Shown here: in pieces, positions 9,058 through 16,787 of the stretch
How the letters are laid out: each line of letters begins with the position of its first letter
How positions within the stretch are numbered: the stretch's first letter is position 1
Source: Streptomyces sp. NBC_01216
GTDB lineage: Bacteria; Actinomycetota; Actinomycetes; Streptomycetales; Streptomycetaceae
NCBI RefSeq assembly: GCF_035994945.1
Contig: NZ_CP108677.1
Span: 3,720,001 to 3,784,000, forward strand
Length of the DNA stretch: 64,000 nt
Reading direction: 5' to 3'
Notes under the pieces: generated by a model
Seen by the model: the letters and a program-made list of their open reading frames with translations, nothing else
Told to the model about the DNA's origin: nothing
Databases searched by the model: none
Made by a program: the position numbers and the translations under genes

Positions 9058-10125
9058 GTGGCGATCAAACCGGTGACCGAACTCGGGAGCGGGGGCTCGC
9101 TCCGCCTGCCGCACGCCCGGGTCGTGCCGCTGTCCGCCCCGCCTTCGTCGTACACCGGCGCGGTCGAGCGGTACCTCACCGGTGCGGGCATCACGAAGTC
9201 CTCCGCGCGGATCTACCGGATCTCGCTGACGACGTGGGGATGGATGCTCGCCGGCGAACCCGCGCCGACCGGACCCGCCCGCCGGGGCGCGAAGCCGCCC
9301 GTCTTCCCCGTCGCCGCGATCGACGACCCGGCGCTGCCCGAGGTGCTGGCCGAGCTGGCGGCGGCGCGGGCGGACGAAATGGACGCCGACACCGTCAACC
9401 GCGAACTGTCCATCGCGCGCAAGGCGATCGGCTGGTGGCAGCGCCAGGGCTGGATCGACGGCGATCCGACGATCGGCATCGAGCGGCGCCCGGCGCCGCC
9501 CGACCGCACCAAGGCCCTGGCCGAGAACCAGATCGCCGCCCTGTGGCGCCTCGACGTCGGGCTGAGGGAGAAGACGTGCTGGAAGGTGCTCTACGAGTCG
9601 GCAGCGCGGGCCGACGAGGTGCTGTGCCTGAACGTGGGAGACCTGTACCCGCAGGACAAGCGAGGCAAGATCACGTCCAAGGGCGGGGCGGTCGAGTGGA
9701 TTCACTGGCAGTCCGGCACCGCCCAGCTGCTGCCCCGCCTCATCGCCGGACGGACCCGCGGGCCGCTGTTCCTCACCGGCCGCAAGGCCCCGGCCGGCAC
9801 GCCGTCGCTGGACGTGTGCCCGGAGACCGGCCGGGCCCGGCTCTCGTACCGGCGGGCCGAGGAGATCTTCGAGTACGCCACGCGGCTGCTGGCCAACCCG
9901 CTCGCCTCACCCGAAGACATCGAGGACCTGAACGGCTGGACGCTTCACCGGCTCCGGCACAGTGCCCTGACACACGACGCCGAGGGCGGCACCTCCACCC
10001 CGATGCTGCTGGCCCGCTCCCGCCACGCCTCCGTGCGCTCCCTGGAGCGGTACGCCCGCCCCGGCGTCGACGCCGTCGCCCGGCACGTCGCCGAGCGAGA
10101 CCCCGCCGCACGTCGCCGCAGGTGA
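9058..10125 (+). CDS. Tyrosine recombinase, TnpI-like resolvase of the Tn3 element
   Basis: 355 aa from GTG 9058 (GGGAGGGCGGGG upstream). An N-terminal core-binding domain is followed by the catalytic domain: Arg in YESAARADEVL, LHRLRHSALTHDA, and Tyr in RSLERYARPG. It lies directly inside the right inverted repeat of the transposon. It probably resolves cointegrates at the repeat cluster upstream, the job done by TnpI in Tn4430. Confidence 0.85.
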   Translation: MAIKPVTELGSGGSLRLPHARVVPLSAPPSSYTGAVERYLTGAGITKSSARIYRISLTTWGWMLAGEPAPTGPARRGAKPPVFPVAAIDDPALPEVLAELAAARADEMDADTVNRELSIARKAIGWWQRQGWIDGDPTIGIERRPAPPDRTKALAENQIAALWRLDVGLREKTCWKVLYESAARADEVLCLNVGDLYPQDKRGKITSKGGAVEWIHWQSGTAQLLPRLIAGRTRGPLFLTGRKAPAGTPSLDVCPETGRARLSYRRAEEIFEYATRLLANPLASPEDIEDLNGWTLHRLRHSALTHDAEGGTSTPMLLARSRHASVRSLERYARPGVDAVARHVAERDPAARRRR

Positions 10126-10139
10126 GTCCGAGCGCAACA

Positions 10140-10197
10140 GGGCTTCAAGATCATCCCGTTGCCCCTTTGACGCGTATCTCGGTCACACCCCAGTAGT
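10140..10197 (-). repeat. Right terminal inverted repeat of the Tn3-like transposon with target duplication
   Basis: 10140-10191 is the inverted partner of 881-932 and ends ...GGTCACACCCC. AGTAGT follows at 10192-10197, matching 875-880. Confidence 0.88.
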
Positions 10198-10486
10198 GAC
10201 TCTTCGCCGTCTCCAGTGCCCACGCATAGCTTCGCAGAGCGCCGGCGGCGCGGCCGTAGCCCTCGGCGATGTGCTGCATGAGTTTGCGTGCCTCAGCGAC
10301 CCGAGACACGTAGTGCTGGCTTCCTTCGCTGTGCCAGTGGGTCCGCTTCTCCGCGCGCTCGGCCGGCGCGTCGACCTCGACCAACATGTCGTGGAGGCGC
10401 TTGAACTCGTCGGCGTTCCGCTCGACGAGGGCGGGGTTGCAGCCTTCGAGGAACTCGACGTCCTTGCGGTAGCTCAGGCCGGTCAC
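10192..10486 (-). pseudogene. 5' part of the transposon-split secreted/transglycosylase-like gene
   Basis: Starts at GTG 10486 (overlapping the stop of the gene at 10483) and reads MTGLSYRKDVEFLEGCN..., an all-helical region with YGRAAGALRSYAWALETAKSHY. It is cut by the transposon; reading on into the inverted repeat gives only a short tail to a stop at 10151. The helical start resembles N-terminal regions of actinobacterial type VII-secreted proteins. The gene resumes at 880 leftward. Confidence 0.65.
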
Positions 10487-10923
10487 TTCGCCTCCGGTGC
10501 CACGTACTGGCCATCGCTCAGGACGTTGTCGAGGAAGCGACGGGTATTGGCGTCGTCGACGGCGACGAAGTCGGTCCCCGTGGTCTTGAGACGGGTGGCG
10601 AGCGCCGCGAGGAGCGCGACCGTGTCCAGGAACTGATCGTCGGCGAACCGTCCGAAGCGTTCGACCTCGGCGGCGACTTCGGCATGGGATCGCGGTACGC
10701 GCGCCATGGTTCCGAGATCACCGTCGGGCCTGCCTTCTTGGAGCAGTCCTGCGATCTCGATCAGCAGGTTCGCGTTCCCGTTGATGGAGTCCGTGTTGTA
10801 GTCGAGCGTTCCGCCGGTGGTTGCACCGCCCCGATCCACGGGGAGCTGGTTCAGCCGCATAACGGTCGGGCCGTCTAAGGAACCGTCGGCCTTCTCCTGG
10901 GCCCATTCGTCATCGAACGACAC
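10483..10923 (-). CDS. Small helical protein upstream of the split secreted-protein gene
   Basis: 146 aa. GTG 10923 with AGGGGGA just upstream. No family is recognised with confidence. The central part (VPRSHAEVAAEVERFGRFADDQFLDTVALLAALATRLKTT) is predicted helical and WXG100/ESX-partner-like in size. Its stop overlaps the start of the split gene (GTGA), so the two form an operon, consistent with a chaperone or co-secreted partner. Function inferred from context only. Confidence 0.6.
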   Translation of the reverse strand: MSFDDEWAQEKADGSLDGPTVMRLNQLPVDRGGATTGGTLDYNTDSINGNANLLIEIAGLLQEGRPDGDLGTMARVPRSHAEVAAEVERFGRFADDQFLDTVALLAALATRLKTTGTDFVAVDDANTRRFLDNVLSDGQYVAPEAK

Positions 10924-11074
10924 GCGTCCCCCTGCGGTTGTCGGTCTCCTGTACGAGCGACCGAAGAGGCTACCAAGGATCGCGACGACACCGTGGTGCG
11001 GAGGTGACGCAGGGTTCCCTGAGAGGTCTGGACAACGACAAAGCCCCAGGTCGCTGACCTGGGGCTTCGTAGAA

Positions 11075-11116
11075 GAGCGGATGACGGGAATCGAACCCGC
11101 GCTACAAGCTTGGGAA
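11075..11116. repeat. att copy 1 (tRNA-Gly 3' end)
   Basis: 42-bp match to the 3' part of the tRNA-Gly at 55577, with one difference (C at the variable position). On its left is a hairpin, CCCCAGGTC cgct GACCTGGGG (about 11044-11065), like the tRNA terminator. On its right the sequence leaves the tRNA (ATCAC) and about 90 bp on carries the shared arm ACTGGCACGTTGTGGCACGG. It is the leftmost att in the window. Confidence 0.9.
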
Positions 11117-11342
11117 TCACTCGGCACTTGGGCCTGTGAATGACGCCTGACCTGCGGGAACGCGCCCTGGCGGCGGCGTCGTGGCTGCTTCCGCCGCCCC
11201 CTTGTTCACTGCTGTTTACCGCACCTACTGGCACGTTGTGGCACGGCTTTCGCGCGGGCTGGATTCCCGAGGGCGCTGTTGTCTGGTCCACCGAGCGGTT
11301 GTCTGGTCCACCGAGCGGACAGGTGTACGGGAAAGTGGCAGG
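11117..11342. other. Intergenic left end of islet A with att arm and tandem repeat
   Basis: No gene is supported. Contains the att-proximal arm at about 11207-11246 and a 20-bp unit TTGTCTGGTCCACCGAGCGG repeated twice head to tail at 11279-11298 and 11299-11318. Confidence 0.6.
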
Positions 11343-11663
11343 TCACTGCCAGAACACCTCCTCGACGATGATCTGAGGGTCGGCGGTGCGTCGGGTGAAT
11401 GCGTAGTGGATCCAGCCCCGGCCGTGATCGAAGTAGCAGACGTACAGCCCGTTCGGCACCGTCGACCGAAGCGGCGCGATGCGGCAGCCGGGCGGGAGAT
11501 CCGGGATGTTGTCGATGCCGCGGAAACAGGGGTCCTCGACGGTGACCAGTTCGGCTCGGATGCCGTCGATCAGGTCGCGGACCGGCTTGGGCAGGGAGTC
11601 GCGGGTGGTCCGGGCCGTATCGACCCAGTCCATCTGCCAGGGCGGCCCCATGAAGTCGCTCAC
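11343..11663 (-). CDS. Putative toxin of a DUF6247-linked pair
   Basis: 106 aa from GTG 11663, overlapping the stop of the preceding gene. The fold-like pattern RDLIDGIRAELVTVEDPCFRGI, then GLYVCYFDHGRGWIHYAFTRRT and IIVEEVFW, recalls small RelE/ParE-like beta-sheet toxins, but this is not a firm match. It is last in a three-gene minus-strand operon sealed between two att copies. Toxin assignment is inferred from size, order and the DUF6247 partner. Confidence 0.5.
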   Translation of the reverse strand: MSDFMGPPWQMDWVDTARTTRDSLPKPVRDLIDGIRAELVTVEDPCFRGIDNIPDLPPGCRIAPLRSTVPNGLYVCYFDHGRGWIHYAFTRRTADPQIIVEEVFWQ

Positions 11664-12001
11664 TGGCCGGGCTCCGCCTTCCCCGCCTCGCGCCGAAGGT
11701 GCGCGGCCTGCGTGAGCAACTGCGTGGCTTCGGCGTTCGTCGTCGCGTCGGCTGCCCGGTTTTCCAGATCGTGGATGTGCCGGTCGAGCGCGGGATCGCG
11801 GGCGATGGCGAACTCGGCCCACCACTGGGCGAGGAACGCCGGCACCGGGGCGATGTCGTGAGCGTCGCCGATGGCCCACTTCCAGTGGGTGTCGAAGTCG
11901 GCGAGGAGCTGCGGTGTGTGCTCGGCGATCGCGGCGCGCAACGCCTTCGTGTTCCGCTCGGGCATGGGCGGGATGCCTGACGGCCTGGGGGCGGTCGTCA
12001 T
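11660..12001 (-). CDS. DUF6247-family protein, putative antitoxin
   Basis: 113 aa. ATG 12001 with GAGGAGG upstream, overlapping the previous stop. The pattern ERNTKALRAAIAEHTPQLLADFDTHWKWAI followed by PVPAFLAQWWAEFAIARDP matches the DUF6247 family of Streptomyces, usually found beside small toxin-like ORFs. A C-terminal helix (NAEATQLLTQAAHLRREAGK) follows. Role as antitoxin is inference. Confidence 0.6.
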   Translation of the reverse strand: MTTAPRPSGIPPMPERNTKALRAAIAEHTPQLLADFDTHWKWAIGDAHDIAPVPAFLAQWWAEFAIARDPALDRHIHDLENRAADATTNAEATQLLTQAAHLRREAGKAEPGQ

Positions 12002-12267
12002 GCCGCCACCTCCTCGCTCCCGCTGCCCTGGGCGGCCTGCTTGGCCTTGTAGGCGACGGCGAGGGCGGACGCGTACTGCGGTGTCCACTCCATGTGCCTG
12101 GCGACGGCCGGAGCTCCGCCGCGGCCGAGGTCTACGGCGATACGCCCCGCGGTCTCACGGAAGTGCGCGACGGCGTCGTCGGCGGCCTTCTTCGCCCGGT
12201 CCAGTTCGAGCTTCTGCCTGTCGGTCAGGGCGGCCTGCGGAGCTCGGGTGCGGGGTTTGTCGGTCAT
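11998..12267 (-). CDS. Small helical protein heading the islet A operon
   Basis: 89 aa from ATG 12267; an alternative GTG at 12300 would add 11 residues and begin inside a palindrome. Highly helical: LTDRQKLELDRAKKAADDAVAHF then ARHMEWTPQYASALAVAYKAKQ, which could be a helix-turn-helix. Overlaps the next gene by 4 bp. Possibly the DNA-binding autoregulator of the operon; not recognised by family. Confidence 0.5.
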   Translation of the reverse strand: MTDKPRTRAPQAALTDRQKLELDRAKKAADDAVAHFRETAGRIAVDLGRGGAPAVARHMEWTPQYASALAVAYKAKQAAQGSGSEEVAA

Positions 12268-12298
12268 GGGAAGAGTGTGGACCCCACGCCGATAAATC

Positions 12299-12313
12299 AC
12301 AAGGATTACTTGT
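12299..12313. promoter_or_regulatory. Palindrome ACAAGGATTACTTGT at the head of the islet A operon
   Basis: Arms ACAAG/CTTGT with 5 bp between, overlapping a possible leaderless GTG start. A likely operator for autoregulation of the three-gene operon. Confidence 0.45.
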
Positions 12314-12548
12314 CGTTAAGGGCCCTGCTCGAAAGCGCGGCCGGCGTGTGCGCGGGCGGCCTGTCGTCCTTCTTCTCTGTCGAGGTCAAGCGGGACCTTG
12401 GGCGGCTCGCGGAGTGCGGGTGCCGGCGGCACGCGAAAGAACCTCTGGGTGGCGTAGTCCTGCGAGTTGGGGCACGCGAATGGCGCGCGGGCCCGGATAG
12501 GTCTAGACAACAAACAGCCCCAGGTCGCTGACCTAGGGCTTTGCCGTA
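12314..12548. other. Right end of islet A, no firm gene
   Basis: Holds a minus-strand open frame ending at 12316 (PPKVPLDLDREEGRQAARA) that may be the tail of a lost gene but has no supported start, plus a hairpin CCCCAGGTC gct GACCTAGGG just left of att copy 2. Confidence 0.35.
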
Positions 12549-12590
12549 GAGCGGATGACGGGAATCGAACCCGCGCTATAAGCTTGGGAA
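12549..12590. repeat. att copy 2 (tRNA-Gly 3' end)
   Basis: 42-bp repeat identical to the tRNA-Gly segment at 55576-55617. The hairpin is on its left and the arm TTGACCGCTGT..GGCACGTTGTGGCACGG follows at 12679-12720. Confidence 0.9.
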
Positions 12591-12790
12591 TCACCCGGCA
12601 CGGGGGTGCGTGCATGTGCTCTGACCTGCGGAAACAATCGCTTCCCGCTCTGATCTGGCCGCCTCGCTGGTCCCTTTGTTGACCGCTGTCTACCGCCCCT
12701 ACGGGCACGTTGTGGCACGGCCGCCGATGGGCCGGGACCGTGGTGCGGACAGTCAGGGCTGACGCCGGGAGCGGGAGACTGTCGTGGCCG

Positions 12791-13777
12791 TCACGAGAGG
12801 AGAGCAAGGAGCAACCGCCCCGGGACCAGGTAGAGGGTGGCGGCAGCGCTCGCGGCGAAGATCGGCAGTGTGACCAGAACGACGACGGGCAGCCTCAGGA
12901 GGGCCCAGCCGTCGAGGACTTCGCCCTCGTCCTCGCGTCCCCGCACATACCAGACGCGCTGATACGGCAGGGGCTTCACGGTGGGACCACTCACCCTCCG
13001 TACGTGCTCGTACCGCCGCCCGGAGACGTCGGTGACGACGTGGACATGCTGGTGGCCCGACGAGGCCAGTTCCGAGCGGTCGAAGTCCGCGTGGGTCCGG
13101 TGCCCCCGGCGGATCAGCGCCCACAGCCTGGACGCCGACGAGAAGAGGAAAACGCCCGACCCCAACGCGAAGCCCGCCGGGACGTAGCCCGCGGCGAGGT
13201 AGACGATGCCTCCCACCGCGTCGCCGACGGCGAACAGGGCGGCCGCGTACCCGAGGAGCGCGGCGACCACTCCCGGCACTACCAGCCTGCCCGAGTCGAT
13301 ACGGTCGCGCGGCGACGGCGCCGGGGCGGCCGGGCGCCGCGCGGGGTGCCCGCTGGCGATCGGGAGCGAGCCTTCGCGCAGGCGTACCTCGTCCGCCGCG
13401 CACACCGGGACCGGGCGCCACGTGCCACTCGGGGGCGTCCACGGCACTTCAGCGGTCGACGGTCCGTGCCGGGGGTCGAAGAAGCAGAGCGGGAGCCGCG
13501 CGGGCAACGGTCCACCCGTGAGGCGGGACTCCAGACAGGCCAGGGCGTACCGGCCGTCGTCCAGGCACCGAAGGACGTCCTCGCGGTCGTCGTGGCGCAG
13601 GGCCCGATCGGCCGCCTCGTACGCGTCGAGGGCGCGCGCCTAGTCCGCCACCGCCTCCGGCGGCGTTCCAGGAGTTCCCGGCCGGAAGGGGTGACCGGCC
13701 AGCAGTTCACCGAACTCGGTCACGGCGGAGGCGAGGCTCGCTTCCTGCCGTGTCCTCTCCTTCTTGCGCTCCCGCAC
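12791..13777 (-). pseudogene. Membrane protein gene with in-frame TAG (DUF3592-like)
   Basis: Full frame from GTG 13777 (GGGAGGGG upstream) to 12791, 328 codons, with one TAG at 13640-13642 (codon 46: AVAD-stop-ARALDAYEAADRALRH). Coding character is equal on both sides, so this is a recent nonsense mutation or an error. The C-terminal half has two hydrophobic pairs (LVVPGVVAALLGYAAALFAV and IVYLAAGYVPAGFALGSGVF), then a DUF3592-like soluble loop (HVHVVTDVSGRRYEH) and a last TM segment. It resembles its downstream neighbour in layout. Confidence 0.6.
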
Positions 13778-13831
13778 GACCCCTCCCGCAGGCTCGTTCG
13801 TGTGGTTCAGGGGTCAGGGCCGCGAAGTGGA

Positions 13832-14713
13832 TCAGCCGAGTACGCCGATGAGGAGGCCCGGCATGAGGGCGAGGCCGATACCGCCGAGGAAGAGGAGCAT
13901 CCCGCCTGTCACGACCGTGATGAACAGAGCGGTGAAAGGGTCGCCCAGGGTGTGGCTCGTCCTCTCGCCGGGGACGAACCACAGGACCCGGACGGGACGC
14001 GGTCGGGCGAAGCGGCCCGACGGGCGGAGTTCGTGCTTCCGGACGACGCCGTCGGGGTCGGTGAACTCGTAGACGAACATGGGCCAGGGGCCGCCGCTGC
14101 CGAAAGTGGTGCCTCTGTCGACGTATCGGGCCTCGACCCGGATCCCGCGGGTCCAGGGATCCCGTGCACCGACGAATCCGAAGCGGAGGACCGGGGCGAT
14201 GAGGGCGACCACGGACCACGGCGCGACGGAGAACCAGACCCCGACCGCGCGTGCGGGATGGCCGAGAGCCAGCAGGACGAGCGAGGCGAGCAGGTTCGCC
14301 GTCAGCAGCGCGAAGAAGGCGAGCCGGACCGGGGAGTGGCGCTCCCGTAGGGGCAGTGAGCGAATCGGTTCCGTGGTGACGTCGGCCGGCCGCCGCGACC
14401 GGTGTCCCCGGTGCGCCGTGCGGGCCTCACGGGCCAGGCGGTCCAGAGCCGTGGCGAAGGGGCGGCAGTGCCGGGCGAGGCAGTTCAGCTCGTAGGGACC
14501 GCGGTGCTCGCCGACGTTCTGGCGGAGAGAGATACGTAGCCGCGACCGTGTCTCGTCGTGAGGGGTGACGGTCACCGTCGCGATGGTCTCGTAGGGGATC
14601 CGCGTCACGCTTCCGGAGTCCTGCCACAGGACTCCGCCCTCACGGAGCCGGGCCGTGACCCTTCCCTCCCGCACGATCAGCGAAGCCACCGCCGGTCCTG
14701 CTTTCGATCCCAC
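13832..14713 (-). CDS. DUF3592-like membrane protein
   Basis: 293 aa from GTG 14713 with GGAGGGGG upstream. The N-terminal ~100 residues are a soluble PH-like domain (GGVLWQDSGSVTRIPYETIATV). TM segments follow (LAFFALLTANLLASLVLLALG, WSVVALIAPVLRFGFVG), then a loop WPMFVYEFTDPDGVVRKHEL typical of DUF3592, and a final TM pair (FITVVTGGMLLFLGGIGLALM). It forms a same-strand pair with the TAG-interrupted gene; no specific function can be given. Confidence 0.65.
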   Translation of the reverse strand: MGSKAGPAVASLIVREGRVTARLREGGVLWQDSGSVTRIPYETIATVTVTPHDETRSRLRISLRQNVGEHRGPYELNCLARHCRPFATALDRLAREARTAHRGHRSRRPADVTTEPIRSLPLRERHSPVRLAFFALLTANLLASLVLLALGHPARAVGVWFSVAPWSVVALIAPVLRFGFVGARDPWTRGIRVEARYVDRGTTFGSGGPWPMFVYEFTDPDGVVRKHELRPSGRFARPRPVRVLWFVPGERTSHTLGDPFTALFITVVTGGMLLFLGGIGLALMPGLLIGVLG

Positions 14714-15064
14714 AGGTGTCCCCCTCCGCGCCTTTCGTCCTCCGACGCTCCCGATGCTCCTCCGGTCACGCCGGGGGAGCACCGGTGGCGCCCGGCAGAG
14801 TCGGCACCACGTTCCCTGCCGGGAGAGGGAAGCCCCTGGACCTCTGAGCGACGTGGACAGGCCGGGAGCACTCCCAGGCTCGCGGACGCCTATCCGTGGC
14901 ACACCCACCACCTCGACTTCCACCGTCGCCGACTCACCTGCGGCGGTCCGGTGTCCCTGCCGCCTCGATGGATTCGACGCGCGTCTTCGGGAGCGTGGAG
15001 GCGAGCGACGGCGGCGAAGCGGTGCTCGGGCCGACCGCGTCGAACTGCTTCCGGGCAGGAGGCG
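14714..15064. other. Intergenic stretch in islet B
   Basis: No gene is supported; long open frames here are GC-driven and overlap on both strands. No repeats or RNA features seen. Confidence 0.4.
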
Positions 15065-15538
15065 ATGGTCTCGTCATGCCTGGTGGGCGCGGTCGAATTC
15101 GGCGGGCGGATCGATGCCACCATCATCCGAGGCCAGGCGACTGCGGAACCGTGCCGGGCGACCGAGCCGCGTCAGGAGCCGTCACGGTCGTCAATCCGGT
15201 GCCCTCGCCGCGCTCGGCGACAGGGAGAGGACGGGAGAGGAACGGACTACGGCCCTGCGACGGGCGGACGGGTACTCCGCCGCCGGTCCTTCCGGGTGCT
15301 CGCACTGCTCGTCCTCGTGCTGTTCGGGGGCGGGTCCGCCTTCGCCGGCTCGCTGCTCGACAGGGTCTACAAGACGTCGGACAAGGCGGCTGCAGAGCTC
15401 AGGAAGCACCACAAGCGGCGACGACGTGCGCCTGGGGCGGACGGCCCGATGCGGCGCAGCCTGGTTGCCGATGCCGTGGCGGAGGTGATGCTCCTGTCAG
15501 CAGTCGTCCGCGCGGCATGTGCTGTGGCTCTCCGCTAG
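15065..15538 (+). CDS. Possible small membrane protein
   Basis: Weak call. The second half reads RSFRVLALLVLVLFGGGSAFAGSL followed by LDRVYKTSDKAAAELRKHHKRRRR: one hydrophobic segment then a basic tail. The true start is unclear; the N-terminal ~60 codons look non-coding, so the gene may be shorter or a remnant. Confidence 0.22.
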   Translation: MVSSCLVGAVEFGGRIDATIIRGQATAEPCRATEPRQEPSRSSIRCPRRARRQGEDGRGTDYGPATGGRVLRRRSFRVLALLVLVLFGGGSAFAGSLLDRVYKTSDKAAAELRKHHKRRRRAPGADGPMRRSLVADAVAEVMLLSAVVRAACAVALR

Positions 15539-15805
15539 GCCGTCTGGCGTGGATCACCGAGCGGACCAGAGGAGACGCCCGCGATGTGGAGTCCGTCCAG
15601 GTGGATCGTCGCGGGCTTCCCGTGGCGATGCCCTGCCCCGCCACCGGTCGCGTTCGACGTGTTGGGCTGCTTGTGTGCCTCGCGGTCGGAGGAGGCCCGC
15701 TGGCGAGCGGTCGACGCATCCCACCCCGTCGCCCTGGTCCGGGCCGGCCTCCGCTTCGAACGCCCCGAGGCTCACGCGGCATGAACGGGATGCCATCATC
15801 TGCCG

Positions 15806-16234
15806 ATGACCAGTGCTAAGGACACAGTCCACCAGTTCCTGCTGCAGGTGCGATCGGGGCTGCATCCTGACCGGGCCCACCGCTTCATGGCCGGCCTGGT
15901 CCGGGCCCACCAGATCGTCTCGGAGGCGCCGGTGGTCGTGGAGCGGACACCGCAGCAGTACGCCGAGCACGTCCAGGAGATGCTCGACGCCTACGGCGCC
16001 TTCGCCCTGACCGTGGACGAACTCATCGCCGACGGCGATCGCGTCTACGCCCGTTGGACTCAGATCGGACAGCATGTCGGATCCGTCGATCACTTTCCGC
16101 CGACCGGTGCGCAGATCACCGCGATGACCAGTGCGGTCTATCGAGTCGAGGACGGCCTGATCGTCGAGTACTGGATTCAGATCGACCGGCACGGAATCAC
16201 AGCCCAGTTGGAGAGAGCCGCTGCCGAGCGCTGA
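15806..16234 (+). CDS. SnoaL-like polyketide cyclase family protein
   Basis: 142 aa. Small alpha+beta-barrel protein of the SnoaL/NTF2-like type: an N-terminal helix (AKDTVHQFLLQV), VVERTPQQYAEHVQEMLDAYG, then strands DRVYARWTQIGQHVG and YRVEDGLIVEYWIQIDR. Family members catalyse aldol cyclisations or simply bind small molecules. It is alone on its strand at the right end of islet B, with no biosynthetic partners visible. No strong ribosome site precedes ATG 15806. Confidence 0.8.
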   Translation: MTSAKDTVHQFLLQVRSGLHPDRAHRFMAGLVRAHQIVSEAPVVVERTPQQYAEHVQEMLDAYGAFALTVDELIADGDRVYARWTQIGQHVGSVDHFPPTGAQITAMTSAVYRVEDGLIVEYWIQIDRHGITAQLERAAAER

Positions 16235-16470
16235 ACCAAACGCGACGGATGCGGCCCGGACCCGCACCAAGTCCGCAGTTGTCGGCGCATGGCTGGTACC
16301 GGCACATCACCCTGGCCCTGCTCGCGCACACCTTGCCGGCTGTCACGGCGCACCGGCCGACCCAAGAGATCGTCCGTGTCCCCATATCCTGCGGGGCTGA
16401 AGGGTGTGCGGACAGAGAGACTCTCTGCAGACAAACAAGCCCCAGGTCGCTGACCTGGGGCTTTGTCGTG

Positions 16471-16512
16471 GAGCGGATGACGGGAATCGAACCCGCGCTA
16501 TAAGCTTGGGAA
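16471..16512. repeat. att copy 3 (tRNA-Gly 3' end)
   Basis: 42-bp repeat identical to 55576-55617. Hairpin CCCCAGGTC gct GACCTGGGG on the left; diverged arm TGACCGCTGTTCACCG...GGGCACGG at 16601-16640 on the right. Confidence 0.9.
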
Positions 16513-16685
16513 TCACCGTCGCTCAGACCGGCCTTATGGCGTCTGACCTGGGAATATGGCGTGTGATCGGCTGTGCCGAGACGGTTCTGAGAACCCGTGG
16601 TGACCGCTGTTCACCGCGTTGATGGGCACGGATGGGGCACGCGTCCGTTGGCCTGGGTCGTGCGGCACATCCCCGGCCTCGGTGG

Positions 16686-16787
16686 TTGCGCCTTGCCTCC
16701 TGAAAGTGTGAGGCTTGACGCAAGGGGGTCTAGGCAGGAGACTGCTTGCGTGTTCCCTCCTGATTTCGTGAGGGGAGGCGCAAGGGG
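16686..16787. promoter_or_regulatory. Duplicated operator of the AbiE-like operon
   Basis: Two ~42-bp direct copies at 16686-16727 and 16746-16787, starts exactly 60 bp apart. Each runs TTGCG...CTCCTGA...GTGAGG...CGCAAGGGG with TTGCG/CGCAA inverted arms, and the second abuts the ATG at 16788. Paired inverted-repeat sites bound by the antitoxin are known for AbiEi-type regulators, so autoregulation is likely. Confidence 0.65.

Larger units (their letters stand above)
881..10191 (+). mobile_element. Tn3-family transposon, degenerate, with TnpI-type recombinase and aldo-keto reductase cargo
   Basis: Bounded by 52-bp inverted repeats and 6-bp direct repeats. It contains a broken Tn3 transposase (986-2104 and 6332-6914), a divergent TetR/aldo-keto reductase pair and a tyrosine recombinase just inside the right end. 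A tyrosine recombinase for cointegrate resolution recalls Tn4430. About 4.2 kb of its 9.3 kb is a later insertion into the transposase gene. With tnpA destroyed it can move only if a related transposase acts in trans. Confidence 0.85.

Noticed and set aside
881..10191. Inverted repeats as att sites of the adjacent tyrosine recombinase
   Set aside because: They are inverted, start with GGGG, have flanking direct duplications and enclose TnpA pieces, all as in Tn3-family ends.
14558..15538. Long open frames on both strands in islet B
   Set aside because: No recognisable domain, poor starts and overlapping alternatives; only a short hydrophobic stretch was kept as a weak call.
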